A DNA stretch of 64,000 nucleotides from Haliclona indistincta (GCA_964017065.1 OZ024791.1:619001-683000), one strand, 5' to 3'. Counted from the stretch's first letter, positions 16,444 to 27,682 are shown. Translations and numbers: made by a program. The notes: generated by a model not told the origin, from the sequence alone.

Positions 16444-17655
16444 ATGTGGACAATTGAGAAGATCATCAACCTTACCTCTCCCCAGCAGCAAGTGCTTCAA
16501 AGTGGAGGAGGGGAAGTGCCGAAAGTCGTAAGGGGTCCCGAGGGAGCCAGCTATCGCATTGTCGTAACAGAAAAGGGCTTCCTTGATCTGGTAGATGTTG
16601 GGAGGGGCTCCAGCTCATCGTGGGGCATATACATGAACGGGAGCATCTTTAAATATGAGGGTGAGGGTAGAGTGACCCTCACCTTTCTTGAGGATGGCTC
16701 ATTCCAGGCAGCCGGTTCCAAAAGTGGTTGGCCCATCACTGGACAGCTTAAGCCTCTGCCCACCATTGCTTTTAGAGATGCTTTGGCATTGCAGGAAATG
16801 ATGGACCTGAAGCTTGTCCCTTACCAGAACATTCCCGATGCTCCCGGAAAGACTGATGCAGAGATCGAGCGCTTGGGACAGCTATTCTTTCCCTTTACTG
16901 AACACAACAAGCAGCTGGCTTTCAGTGTGTATGACTGGACCTCAGCCAGCTTCATGAGAATCGTTATGTTCAGGTTCTTTGTCTATACAGGCATTGAAGG
17001 TGATCCACTCGACCTTGATACCATAGCCAATGTCATATGGTCATCCAACTGGTTGCCTTTCACACCACAGAACAAGGATTACATGCACTCTTTTCTGATG
17101 TTTCCTGCAGATAGTGAAGCAGAGGTTCGTCGACAACTGGACCAATTGCACAATAGGCTCCAGTATTTCTGCAACGTTCAGAACAGGCTCCTGGAAGCCT
17201 GTTTTTACTCCTTACCACGCACAAGTGTCTATAAGGTGCCACATCTTTACAGTGGACAGCCTGACAGCAATTTGGGTCTGGAACGCTTTGTGGCAGAATT
17301 TCTCGAGTTCCCTGGTAATTCAGGTCCAGTAGGAATACCAATGCAAATGCCTTTCCAAGATGCACTGCAGACTGTTTTTAAAGTCGGTGACACCATTACA
17401 ACGAAGGGAGTGATGAGCTTCACTAAATATCGAGACGAAGCCATGGAATACAGCAATGGTATCTTGCTTGTTCTCAATCCAGCACCTGGTGCAATTGTGT
17501 GGGAGAGGGCCAGCTATATCACTGCTCTCTCTGATGACCCCGAGAAGAATGAATACACTTTCTCTCCTGGAACCAAGTTCTTAATCCAGCGTGTCCAGCA
17601 GGAGACAGTAAATTCTAAAGAGGTATGGGTGTTCGAGATGGTCGTAACCATTTGA
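16444..17655 (+). CDS. ADP-ribosyltransferase-like protein, copy 2 (intact)
   Basis: Single-exon ORF of 403 residues. The C-terminal third resembles the ART fold: SVYKVPHLYSG near 261 (a YR-like strand, with Lys264 where copy 3 has Arg), KGVMSFTKYRDEA near 320 (the STS-like element) and DDPEKNEYTFSPGSKF near 364 (the ExE-like loop, with Glu370 in the place of the conserved catalytic Glu and Lys368 at the first E). In active arginine-type ARTs these transfer ADP-ribose from NAD to protein. The altered R and E positions make activity uncertain. The N-terminal half (SYRIVVTEKGFLDLVDVG...) is beta-rich and unassigned. No signal peptide or membrane segment was seen. A poly-purine-free leader precedes 'ttaagatg'. 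Confidence 0.55.
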   Translation: MWTIEKIINLTSPQQQVLQSGGGEVPKVVRGPEGASYRIVVTEKGFLDLVDVGRGSSSSWGIYMNGSIFKYEGEGRVTLTFLEDGSFQAAGSKSGWPITGQLKPLPTIAFRDALALQEMMDLKLVPYQNIPDAPGKTDAEIERLGQLFFPFTEHNKQLAFSVYDWTSASFMRIVMFRFFVYTGIEGDPLDLDTIANVIWSSNWLPFTPQNKDYMHSFLMFPADSEAEVRRQLDQLHNRLQYFCNVQNRLLEACFYSLPRTSVYKVPHLYSGQPDSNLGLERFVAEFLEFPGNSGPVGIPMQMPFQDALQTVFKVGDTITTKGVMSFTKYRDEAMEYSNGILLVLNPAPGAIVWERASYITALSDDPEKNEYTFSPGTKFLIQRVQQETVNSKEVWVFEMVVTI

Positions 17656-18846
17656 TGTGGTCTGTATCCCTTCTTTTTACCGTGATACTTGTAGATACAG
17701 ATAGGGTTGTCAATGGCAAATACAAATACAAATAAATACAGGTAGCTAGAAGAGGAGGCTATTTTTTGTCCGTTTTAATTTTTATAAAAAAGACAGATTT
17801 GGATAGGAAATGGCATGTTTAATATCTCTAGTGCTTTTTTGGTGTAAAAATGTATGTTTCGTTAATTATTTTGTCAGAAACATTATGATTATACTTTATG
17901 TCAACATTTATGTTAACGAGTCATGAATAATAATTATTATTAATTTGTGGTTATCTCTAAATTTGACAACTGAGCTAGCTGGGGAGGAGCACGTGACCTT
18001 AACCCGTGCACCCACGCGTTGACGACCAGGCCACGTCAACTCGTTGTTGGGCGTGTCACTGTAGGCGTGGTTTCTTCTTGTCTGGAACGATGGCGATTTT
18101 CGAGCGCTCTTGTACGCAGCGTTTCCGGATTGTGTGACTGATTGCAGCTATCCAGGTACATTTAGATGACTGCGCCAGTAATTCCTACCAGTTCTGAATG
18201 CTTGCCATTGACCAATAGACAGAAGTAAGTGCAGCTAGCTATCTCGCTTGCTCGCTCGCTTCATCCTCTTGCAAGCGGCTCAGGCCCCTTCGGCTAGACA
18301 CACACAGACACTACAAACATTATCTTATCATCAACACAGTTCATATCTGTCTCCTTAAAAAAAAAAAAAAAAAAAAAAGAGTTCTTCAGTCGCTAGATCC
18401 TTTGATCCTCAAAGGCCCGAAACCGGAAACTTGTAAAGATGAAAGTTCCGCTTCCGTGCCGACAGAGGGGGTGGTTTCACGGTACTTGAATGCCGCCTGC
18501 ATCTCATTTCCTGTACAATAACCATTATAACTTGTGTTATTAATAATTATTAAAGTGGGCACTTACCATGAATACTAAGTAGGGTTGTATTTTTACAACT
18601 TTTCAGAGCTCAAAGAGTTATGGGGTACTTGGAAACATCATGTGTGCTACGTGGATCTACTACTCATGTGTTTTGCGCTTTGCCCGTTCTTAAGGGTGCT
18701 TCTGCAGCATAGATACTAGCTAAGCTAGAGGAAATAATAACTACCAAGCCTCGTTGTGGCTAAGCCGTGGCTGCTGTGTCATAGGTGTGGTTCGTTGTGA
18801 CGTCGTACAAATTATAGTGATGTCACAAGCATGGCGCTATTGTGTA
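17656..18846. other. Intergenic, with an A-run
   Basis: The first ~200 bp mirror the 3' flank of ART copy 1. A run of about 23 A at 18358-18380 could be the tail of an old retroposed sequence to its left (18230-18357), but I found no clear SINE structure. No gene seen. Confidence 0.4.
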
Positions 18847-18869
18847 AAGTAAAGTAAAAAAGCTTTAAT

Positions 18870-21485
18870 GAACAGATTTCACGAAACCCTCGGCGTGTTG
18901 CACATTGTAGAGTTAGCTCCTTGGTTATGGTTTGCAGAAGGAGCTTTGCAGCTCAAGCCAGCCTGCTTGCTATTGAAACTGCACTACTAACCAGAAGACA
19001 GCAAAGTGCTGACCACAACCGAGACAAGGTGTGTCAAGTGGGCGTGACCATGAACACTGAGTATAGGCATAGATATTATAAAAATTGCCTACGGACTGGG
19101 ATTGGACACTAGCTCACGTGAGCGCATAGTAACAATACATTTTTGGTGCGTGCACACCGCGTTGCGCTTGACCCAAATGCCGCAATACATTTAGCGAGCA
19201 GAAAGTCGTGAACTTTGTGTACCTCTACTGCAAATACTAACTGTTTTTAGTGTACGCTGTTGCTTTATAATTGTTATTCACGTTGATCAATGTGGTGTAG
19301 GCATGTTTTTCAGCGCCTAGGGCGATACTGCAGTGCAGAATTCGTACTTGTTAGTGACCTTTTTTGTGTACCTCTAGACGCAACATGACAAATATCCGAA
19401 TAAATTCAATACCTTGGAGCTACTGTTCGATGATTCGAATATGGTTTAGGCTATAATCTGTATGCAGACAAAGCGTTATCTCGTTGCAAAACGCCTTTGA
19501 TTCGGGCAGTTTTTGTATTAAGTAATACTGTAACCATGCAGAACCACGCCGTATCCAAGGGAAAAATTCACTTCCGGCGCAACGCGCTGTGTACACGGAA
19601 ATGCCCAGTGTCCAATCCCAGTCCGTAGGCAATATAATATCTATGGTATAGGTAGCCATTGCTCTTGGCTTTGATAGGCTTTTTCTTGAGATGTCTACGC
19701 ACCCCCCGAGCTGTCCTGCAGTTTAGATGGAATCTACAAGTACCTAGGTAGTCAACTATGGGCGGTTTTGTCGTCAGAGAGGTCAAAGACGGCCGTCAAG
19801 GTGAGCCAGCCATAACTCGAGAACGAAAGCACTTTAGCAAAATCCACGAGTCAAATTGCAAGCCATTGTCGTGCTAAGCCTGTTCATACCTTTACCGAGT
19901 TTCAGAAGTGAGCGATGGTCTCTGCAGCTCATTGGACAGACAGAATGAATGAACGAATTTCACGAACCCTCGGCGTTTGAGCACCGTTGTAAACATTGTA
20001 GAGTTAGCTCCTTAGTTATGGTTTGCAGAAGGAGCTTTGCAGCTAAAGCCAACCTGTTTGCTATTGAAACTGCACTGCTAACCAGAAGATAGTGCCCGCG
20101 AGACTAACCAGAAGACAGCAAAGTGCTGACCACAACCGAGACAAGGTGTGTCAAGTGGGCGTGACCGTGAACACTGAGTAGGTAGCCATTGCTCTTGCCT
20201 TTGATAGGCTTTTTCTTGAGATGTCTACACACCCCCAGAGCTGTCCTGCAGTTTAGATGGAATCTACAAGTACCTAGGTAGTCAACTATGGGCACGTTTG
20301 TTGTCAGAGAAGTCTAAGATGGCCGTCATGCAAGGTGAGCCAGCCATAACTCAAGAACGAAAGCACTTTAGCAAAATCCACGAGTCACATTGCAAGCCAT
20401 TGTCGTGCTAAGCCTGTTCATACCTTTACCGAGTTTCGGAAGTGCGCGATGGTCTCTGCAGCTCATTGGACAGACAGAATGAATGAACAGATTTCACGAA
20501 ACCCTCGGCGTGTTGCACATTGTAGAGTTAGTTCCTTAGTTATGGTTTGCAGAAGGAGCTTTGCAGCTAAAGCCAACCTGCTTGCTATTGAAACTGCATT
20601 GCTAACCAGAAGACAGCAAAGTGCTGACCACAACCGAGACAAGGTGTGTCAAGTGGGCGTGATCGTGAACACTGAGTAGGTAGCCATTGCTCTTGGCTTT
20701 GATAGGCTTTTTCTTGAGATGTCTACGCACCTCCAGAGCTGTCCTGCTGTTTAGATGGAATCTACAAGTACCTAGATAGTCATGTATGGGCGCGTTTGTA
20801 GTCAGAGAGGTCCAAGACGGCCGTCAAGGTGAGCCAGCCATACATAACTCGAGAACGAAAACACTTTAGCAAAATCCACGAGTCACATTGCAAGCCATTG
20901 TCGTGCTAAGTCTGTTCATACCTTTACCGAGTTTCAGAAGTGAGCGATGGTCTCTGCAGCTCGATGGACAGAACGAACGAATGAACAGATTTCACGAAAC
21001 CCTCGGCGTGTTGCACATTGTAGAGTTAGTTCCTTAGTTATGGTTTGCAGAAGGAGCTTTGCAGCTAAAGCCAACCTGCTTGCTACATGTATTGAAACTG
21101 CACTGCTAGCCAGAAGACAGCAAAGTGCTGACCACAACCGAGACAAGGTGTGTCAAGTGGGCGTGACCGTGAACACTGAGTAGGTAACCATTGCTCTTGG
21201 CTTTGATAGGCTTTTTCTTGAGATGTCTACGCACCCCCAGAGCTGTCCTGCTGTTTAGATGGAATCTACAAGTACCTAGATAGTCAACTATGGGCGCGTT
21301 TGTAGTCAGAGAGGTCCAAGACGGCCGTCAAGGTGAGTCAGCCATACATAACTCGAGAACGAAAGCACTTTAGCAAAATCCACGAGTCACATTGCAAGCC
21401 ATTGTCGTGCTAAGCCTGTTCATACCTTTACCGAGTTTCAGAAGTGAGCGATGGTGTCTGCAGCTCGATGGACAGAATGAATGAA
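18870..21485 (+). repeat. ~0.5-kb tandem satellite units
   Basis: The landmark 'atggtctctgcagctc' recurs at 19915, 20449, 20947 and (one change) 21451: spacing 534, 498 and 504 bp. A first partial unit starts at 18870 and is split by the MITE at 19064. Units are about 95% alike by eye. Repeated short ORFs are products of this repetition and are not conserved coding. Confidence 0.9.
19064..19648. mobile_element. TA-flanked MITE inside a satellite unit
   Basis: 585 bp with inverted ends (CATAGATATTATA followed by TTGCC and CGGACTGGGATTGGACAC). It is flanked by TA at 19062-19063 and 19649-19650. Neighbouring satellite units read 'actgagtaggtagcc' without the insert, which shows the empty TA target. 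Tc1/mariner type is inferred from the TA duplication. Confidence 0.75.
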
Positions 21486-22745
21486 CGAAAAACAAAACAC
21501 ACTGGTAGACGTCTCGGTAGATACCAAGAACAAACTTAACCGGGTTCCTAGTGAAAGATATGATCATTATCTTCTAAAGAACACAATCACGAGTTGGAAA
21601 ACTCACCGAGACAACTGGCTAAGTACAAATAATCAAGATTGAATAGGATACAACTCGAGCTCCCTGACAAGAAATAATCACCATGTGCGACATATTGCAC
21701 AATGCGCATGTCAAATGAGCACTAATTAGAGTGTGTTTTGTGGGCGTGTTGCGATGCCTGTAGCAGGGCTTTTGTTGAGATTTCTACGCACCCTCAGAGC
21801 TGTCCTGATGTTTAGATGTAGTCTACAAGTACCTAGGTTGTCAACCATGTGCGCTTTTGTTGTCAGAAAGGTCCAAGATGGCCGTCCAGGTGAGCCAGCC
21901 ATAACTCGAGAACGAAAGCATTTTAGCATAATCCACGAGTCACATTGCAAGCCATGGTCATGCTTAGCCTGTTCATACCTTAGTTGACGCGTAGAAGCGA
22001 TCGCTGATCTCTGTAGCAGAAGAGACAGACAGACAGACAGACCGACCGAACGACAAAGCAAGTACCGTAACCCTCGCGCATGCGCCGAGGGTTAATGAAT
22101 GAATGACAAACTAAGTATTGTAACCCTCGCGCATGCGCCGAGGGTTAATGAACGCATTTCACAAACCCTCGGCATCTACGCTCCATAGACCATAGTTGGG
22201 GATTGCAGCAGGAGTTTACCACTAGTGCCAACCTGCAGCTTAGCTTATAGGCTGTAGCTATATTGAAACTGCACTGCTAACTAGTTATGGCTTTCAGAAG
22301 GAGCTTTGCAGGCTTGCAGCTAAAGCCAACCTGCTTACTATTGAAACTGTACTGGTAGACAGAAGACAGCAAATGCTGACCACAAGGACAAGGTGTGTCA
22401 AGTGGGCGTGACCGTGAACACGGAGTAGGTAGCCAATGCTCTTGGCTTTGATAGGCTTTTTCTTGAGATGTCTACGCACCCCCAGAGCTGTCCTACAGTT
22501 TAGATGGAATCTACAAGTACCTAGGTAGTCAACTATGGGCGCTTTTGTCGTCAGAGAGGTCAAAGACGGCCGTCATGCAAGGTGAGTCAGCCATACATAA
22601 CTCGAGAACGAAAGCACTTTAGCAAAATCCACGAGTCAGATTGCAAGCCATTGTCATGCTAAGCCTGTTCATACCTTTACCGAGTTTCAGATGTGAGCGA
22701 TGGTCTCTGCAGCTCATTGGACAGACCGAATGAACGAACGATCGA
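21486..22745 (+). repeat. Degenerate satellite units and a diverged copy
   Basis: 21730-22060 is a diverged relative of the unit (shares 'gtctacaagtacctagg' and the 'actcgagaacgaaagca' part). 22150-22745 is a further unit close to the main type (landmark at 22697). Between them are two copies of the gcgcatgcgc palindrome repeat. Confidence 0.75.
22064..22155. repeat. Palindromic 'ccctcgcgcatgcgccgaggg' type repeats, group 1
   Basis: Two copies, about 55 bp apart, of a near-palindrome around gcgcatgcgc flanked by accctcg and cgagggtta. The same motif recurs at 23150-23275. Confidence 0.85.
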
Positions 22746-22768
22746 ACGAATGACAGAGCAAGTACCTT

Positions 22769-23113
22769 TTTTTTTTTTACTGTTGCCCTTTACGGGATAA
22801 TAATGACAAAAACAAGAACTAAGTAGATGAAATAAAAATATATAGAGTCAGTCTGTGAACTTTAGACATGAGATTTTCTCAGCAAGGTTAATAAGATCAT
22901 GAAAGTTCTTGTTCTCCAGCCATTGTATTGTGGTCTCAGTGCTGTATTTTGACTCAGGTAGATTACTTGAAAACAGATGTTCATAATAGTTCGATGGAAT
23001 TTTATCGCCACAATGAGGACATAGTCTCTCACCAAAGGTTGGTCTTAAAGAGCACTAAAAAACCCCTGCATTAGCTTAGTTCCACGAACACCCAGCTCAA
23101 GTGCCTCATCCCA
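22769..23113 (-). mobile_element. 5'-truncated non-LTR retrotransposon remnant
   Basis: On the minus strand, the 3' piece of an ORF (ending ...NFHDLINLAEKISCLKFTD then stop) contains a Cys-Pro-His-Cys-Gly ... His element typical of the C-terminus of LINE reverse-transcriptase polyproteins. One frameshift lies near 23050. A 3' UTR and a poly(A) run (T run at 22769-22778 on plus) follow. Both sides carry 'gtacc', a plausible short target duplication within the 'agtaccgtaaccctcg' repeat. LINE clade not assignable. Confidence 0.65.
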
Positions 23114-23275
23114 TGTACCGTAACCCTCGTACCGTAACCGTAACCCTCGTACCGTAACCCTTGCGCATGCGCCGAGGGTTAATGAATGACAAACTGAGTA
23201 CCGTAACCCTCGCGCATGCGCCGAGGGTTAATGACAAACCAAGTACCGTAACCCTCGCGCATGCGCCGAGGGTTA
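23114..23275. repeat. Palindromic 'gcgcatgcgc' repeats, group 2
   Basis: Three copies of 'accgtaaccctcgcgcatg' plus partial 'accgtaaccctcgt' units. Spacing is about 50-60 bp. The pattern continues the array broken by the LINE insertion. Confidence 0.85.
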
Positions 23276-23884
23276 ATAAAAAAACTGAAAAGTGTAGGGA
23301 TGACTCTTAAAAAAGGAAAGGAACAAGATGGGATGATGCTTGCAAAAGTAAAGTAACAAGATGGAATAATGCTAAGCTTGCAAATGTAAAAGTCCCAAGT
23401 ATCCCTACATCAGCGGCTTGCTGCGACGACACTGACAAATGCGGAATCCTCTTCCTATACATTTACAATCGTCGATTACTTCATCGGACTGCGTCCTCCA
23501 AACACAGATACATCTAGTTATTTACAACTGTCAACTACTTCATCGGACTGCGTCCTCCTAAACACATATACCTCTAGTTATTTACAACCGTCAATTACTT
23601 CATCGGACTGCGTCCTCCAAACACAGATACATCTAGTTATTTACAACTGTCAACTACTTCATCGGACTGCGTCCTCCTAAACACATATACCTCTAGTTAT
23701 TTACAACCGTCAATTATTCCATCGGACTGCGTCCTCCTTCAAGCCGCTGATGTAGGGATACTTGGGACTTTTACATTTGCAAGCTTAGCATTATTCCATC
23801 TTGTTCCTTTACTTTTGCAAGCATCATCCCATCTTGTTCCTTTCCTTTAAGAGTCATCCCTACACTTTTCAGTTTTTTTATTAA
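23274..23884. mobile_element. Foldback element with ~147-bp inverted arms and 59-bp internal repeats
   Basis: 23274-23420 and 23740-23884 are near-perfect reverse complements (ttaataaaaaaactgaaaag ... cagcggcttg). The centre holds five direct repeats of 59-60 bp, with 'catcggactgcgtcctcc' at 23482, 23541, 23601, 23660 and 23720. Alternate units are more alike, giving a ~119-bp higher-order period. No ORF. Confidence 0.85.
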
Positions 23885-23902
23885 AGCTTTTTTACTTTAC
23901 TT

Positions 23903-24684
23903 GTTCCTGTTATTTTTTTGATCACTATCAGTTTGAACTTATTAGTTGTATTCTATGTTAGATGTTATTTCATTTTGACAACTCTGTGAGCAGCAGTTAC
24001 TAGTCTAGCAGATGTGAACGTGCACAGGGTCTGGAGTGTAAGGAGTGTAGTTTAAAATAATGTTTAATATTACCAATCATTCATTGAAAGGTTTAAAATA
24101 GTAAAGAGGTTAAGGACGCAGACAGCAAAATATCAAGTCCAGGTATGATTTGACAACATGATACTTGTACAGTAATGGATGAAGGAAGAGACTAATACTG
24201 ACAACTCATGATGCTGCAAGCCTAATAGTAGGAGCACGCCTAGTAGAACCTTGTTGATGTCAATATCACACTCATAGAGGCTTCTAGTCCTTTACAACTT
24301 ACGCTGCGTGGTGTAGGAACCTTACTGTGCGTAGAATCTTGCTGCCGGTAACTTAGAATACTTGTTCACGTCTGGGTATGTCAGTTTTAACCCGCCATCT
24401 GAAGCTTTAACGAACAGATCAGTGTTACTTAGGGTATAGTACTGCTCTAGACAAATTTCATACCTCTGGCTTGCGCACTGAAGCGTCCAGAGCAGAGACA
24501 ATCGAGCGAGCAATCGAGCTCGAGCAAAACTGATGTGGGCGGAGTTAATGATACGAGCGACAAGAGGGTTAATTATTTAATGGCGTCTTCTGTCCAAAAC
24601 CACCCGCTTCACATAATTTCTCCAGGATATATACTGACACGTGAGCTTCGTATGATCAGTCAATATCCTGGTAATATATTGCTA
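23903..24684. other. Intergenic, no gene seen
   Basis: AT-rich, with only short chance ORFs. Confidence 0.5.
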
Positions 24685-25067
24685 CAGCGGTTTTCAGGCT
24701 TCTTGCAACAAAAAAGCGTAGAGCGTAAAGCGAAAACCGTGGAGCGTCACACTATCATTGCGCAATTTGCGCGGCGCGCGAATGACGACACGCCCACACG
24801 AAAACAACACTAGCACGTGTAGTCACTGAACGATCGCTACTAGCACGATGAAGAACGAAGACTGGTGGTGGAATGGCGGAGAAGACGAGGATAGATGGGT
24901 TTCGCCAGCAAAGGTCCTCCGAATAAGCGCTGCAGCGACTTGGTTCACAGCTCGTTCGACAATTTCTTTGCCTGACCACACCCCTGCAATGCGGCCAACA
25001 CATGATCACGCACGTGCGCGCTCCACGGTCTACGGTTTTTCTTATGCAAGAAGCCTGAAAACCGCTG
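24685..25067. mobile_element. TA-flanked MITE with 24-bp terminal inverted repeats
   Basis: Ends are CAGCGGTTTTCAGGCTTCTT... and its reverse complement; TIRs match for about 24 bp. The element is 383 bp and flanked by TA at 24683-24684 and 25068-25069. Short ORFs inside are not related to any transposase I know. Confidence 0.8.
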
Positions 25068-25069
25068 TA

Positions 25070-26585
25070 CTATACCGTAAACATCGATGAAATACTAGTA
25101 AAATTGAAGTACTAGCTCGCTAGCTGGTTCATGGAGATCTAGATCGTCGCATTGGTGGCCCGTCAGAGGGAGTATTAGGGACTGGTATTAGAGACCAAGA
25201 GCAGGAATACTGGTGGTGAGACACCAAGACCAGGAATACCGTTGCATGATGGTGGTAGAGACAAGAGCTGCAGCTAGGTATAATCGTAACTACTGAGGAT
25301 CAAGACGAGTCAGTCAGCCAAGAGTAGGTATATAATATAATGCAGTACTAGATCAGACGGTACTGGATCATGAACAGGCTGTAGTGATCTCTATAATCTA
25401 CATGCCTACAATAATTGTATTGACACATGATGGCTGTAATCATGTATACATGTAATTAACAATGGTAGCTGTACCATTGATCGACTTTTTGAACTATTAC
25501 CAGCTTCTTGCTCTGCTGCATGCAATGTAGACATGCATTGCGGTGCTTCAAACTTACATGCTGTAGCACTGTATAATAATGTGTATAGGAAACCCAGCAT
25601 GCAACACTTTAATTGAGTTCATTTCTACTTGAGTATGATTGAGCATACGTCTATGTACGCATACGCATTATTGTGAACTATAGGCATCTTGTGGTAAAAT
25701 GCATTATGTGGTTTATAATTGTAAGAGAGATTTGCTTTAGGCTATGCACCTGTGCGTTATATTGTAATGAAGCTCATGCTTAAGGCCATGTACATGCATG
25801 CCACACTGGTGTTCGAATTATACCTGATTTACCAGATTCTGTTTTCTCTAAGGTTGACCTGGGTAGTGAGTGCTACATAAAATCATGTTGGTAGGTGTAT
25901 TAGGGTTGTAGTATGGCACACCGTTTGTATGATCATAAATAACGTAGACGTAAGGCAGCGCAGCCGCGGGCTTGTAGGTGTTACCGATGTGGGCGTGGTC
26001 TATACACCATCGACCATGTGTAGTGCAGGTATGTTTCTTCTGCCAGTAACGGGTCACCCAGTCCCTGTCATTGTCTCTGTGTCACTTTGTGTATAGTGTG
26101 AGTCATGGTGCCGCCTCTGTTCGCTAGGCTATAGCAGTGTCCGTTGATCACCTATAGTGGCAGCTAGTAGCTTGCTGTCAATGCCTGTGTGACTAGGTCT
26201 ATAATAGTGTAATTAACCTGTGACTCTGTCAGTTATGCTCTGCTAGCCTATACATGTGTGTCTGTATATGATTATGTGTCTGCTTATTTGCCAGAACACA
26301 ACATGCCGATTACAATAAGAGTTATAGTTATGCTTAATTCCTCTCCATACACCTATTGCATCAATCACTCAGATGTGCTAGTTTCAGCTGGGTCACACTT
26401 TAAACCAGTTAAAGCACCCTGTCTCGTGCTCTACGGTGTATAAAATAGGTTTCCTACTGCTTATAATAGTAAAACGTAGAGCGTCCATTGTTGATCATCC
26501 TCCATCGTGTAACAATGCCTTCACACATTATAGTGTATGAAGTGAGGCTCTAATGGTCTACGCTTTACTATTGCGAAAAACACTG
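25070..26585. other. Intergenic, no gene seen
   Basis: Low-complexity 'agaccaagagcaggaatactggtggt' type words at 25180-25260 and AT-rich DNA. No coding exon was recognised on either strand. Confidence 0.5.
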
Positions 26586-26680
26586 TAATTGCACAAGGGT
26601 CATGTCTCGATGACAAATAGAGCACTCACCTTAGGCTAATGCTCTATTTGCCTCTCGACACGCCCCTTGTGCAATTGTAC
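26586..26680. repeat. Hairpin / tiny MITE
   Basis: Arms of about 36 nt (attgcacaaggg...aaatagagca against tgctctattt...cccttgtgcaat) with a ~20-nt loop. TA lies just outside on both sides. Confidence 0.7.
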
Positions 26681-27130
26681 GCCCATCATGCATTATTATG
26701 GTGCTTTAACTAGTACTTAGGATGTACATAAATTCTTTTTTTCCTCACAGGAGATACTACCATCAGATGGGTGTGTACTATGGCATGTAAAGCCGACAAG
26801 TGATCATAAAAGACAACCATAATTGTTGCAATTGCACTGTGATATAATTGACAACTTGTTCATCATTGTGTTTCAGTCACAAAAATTATAATGGTTATAA
26901 AAATATGGGCATGGTACTACTATTGTAAATAGCTTGCAGGTCAGTGAGAATGCAATTTCACTGAATGCTACTCTGAGACATCACTATAGGGTCCATTATA
27001 GGTATAAATCCACTATGAGAGTAGCAACTCACTGCTATTGCTAGCCTGACACAGTGACACCACTGCAGAGAGACAAGACTAGCTCAGTATGGGTCTAGAG
27101 CTTGCCAATGAAAGGACTTACTGATCCTTA

Positions 27131-27490
27131 CTCTCATAGCCTGGCCTAGTCTACGACTGTAGAATAAAAAGGCGAGCTCTAGACCCTAGTTTAAATTAGT
27201 GGAATCTTTCTCTGCATGCAGTGGCATCTGGCTGGCAACAGTAGTGAAATACATACTCTCATAGTGCACCTACGACTGTAGAATGTACAGGCAAGCTCTA
27301 GACCCTAGTTTTAGTGGAATCTTTCTCTGCAGTGGCATCAGGTTCGCAACAGCAGTGAAATACATACTCTCATAGTGCACCTACGACTGTAGAATGTACA
27401 GGCAAGCTCTAGGCCCTAGTTTTAGTGGAATCTTTCTCTGTAGTGGCATCAGGTTCGCAACAGCAGTGAAATACATACTCTCATAGTGCA
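27131..27490 (+). repeat. 111-bp tandem repeat
   Basis: 'acatactctcatagtgcac' occurs at 27251, 27362 and 27473, an exact 111-bp period. A diverged first copy starts at ~27131. Confidence 0.9.
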
Positions 27491-27682
27491 CCCTTTAGTT
27501 GCTAAGTTATTTTGGCGAAAATTCGACTTGCTCTAAACTGACAGTTTGTCCAGCAATTTTCTACAACATGCAGTACGCTAGCTGTTCCAAACTAGCACTG
27601 TTTTTACCTGGCATGTCAAAGTTTACGACCATGTACTAAAATCTGAGTTGGCCACTCCCACTTCGGAACTGAAGCCACTTAA

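Larger units (their letters stand above)
18847..23902. mobile_element. Satellite-bearing composite region with 23-bp inverted termini
   Basis: An identical 23-bp word appears inverted at 18847-18869 (aagtaaagtaaaaaagcttt then aat) and 23880-23902. Between them lie ~0.5-kb tandem units, nested MITEs, a LINE remnant and a foldback unit. Either this is one large non-autonomous element that carries satellite units, or the same short terminus belongs to two related elements. No coding capacity was found. Confidence 0.5.

Noticed and set aside
18921..22563. Recurrent 60-90 residue ORFs (SSLVMVCRRSFAA..., FHLNCRTALGVRRHL...)
   Set aside because: They recur because the satellite unit recurs; both strands are open, with no start context and no coding pattern.
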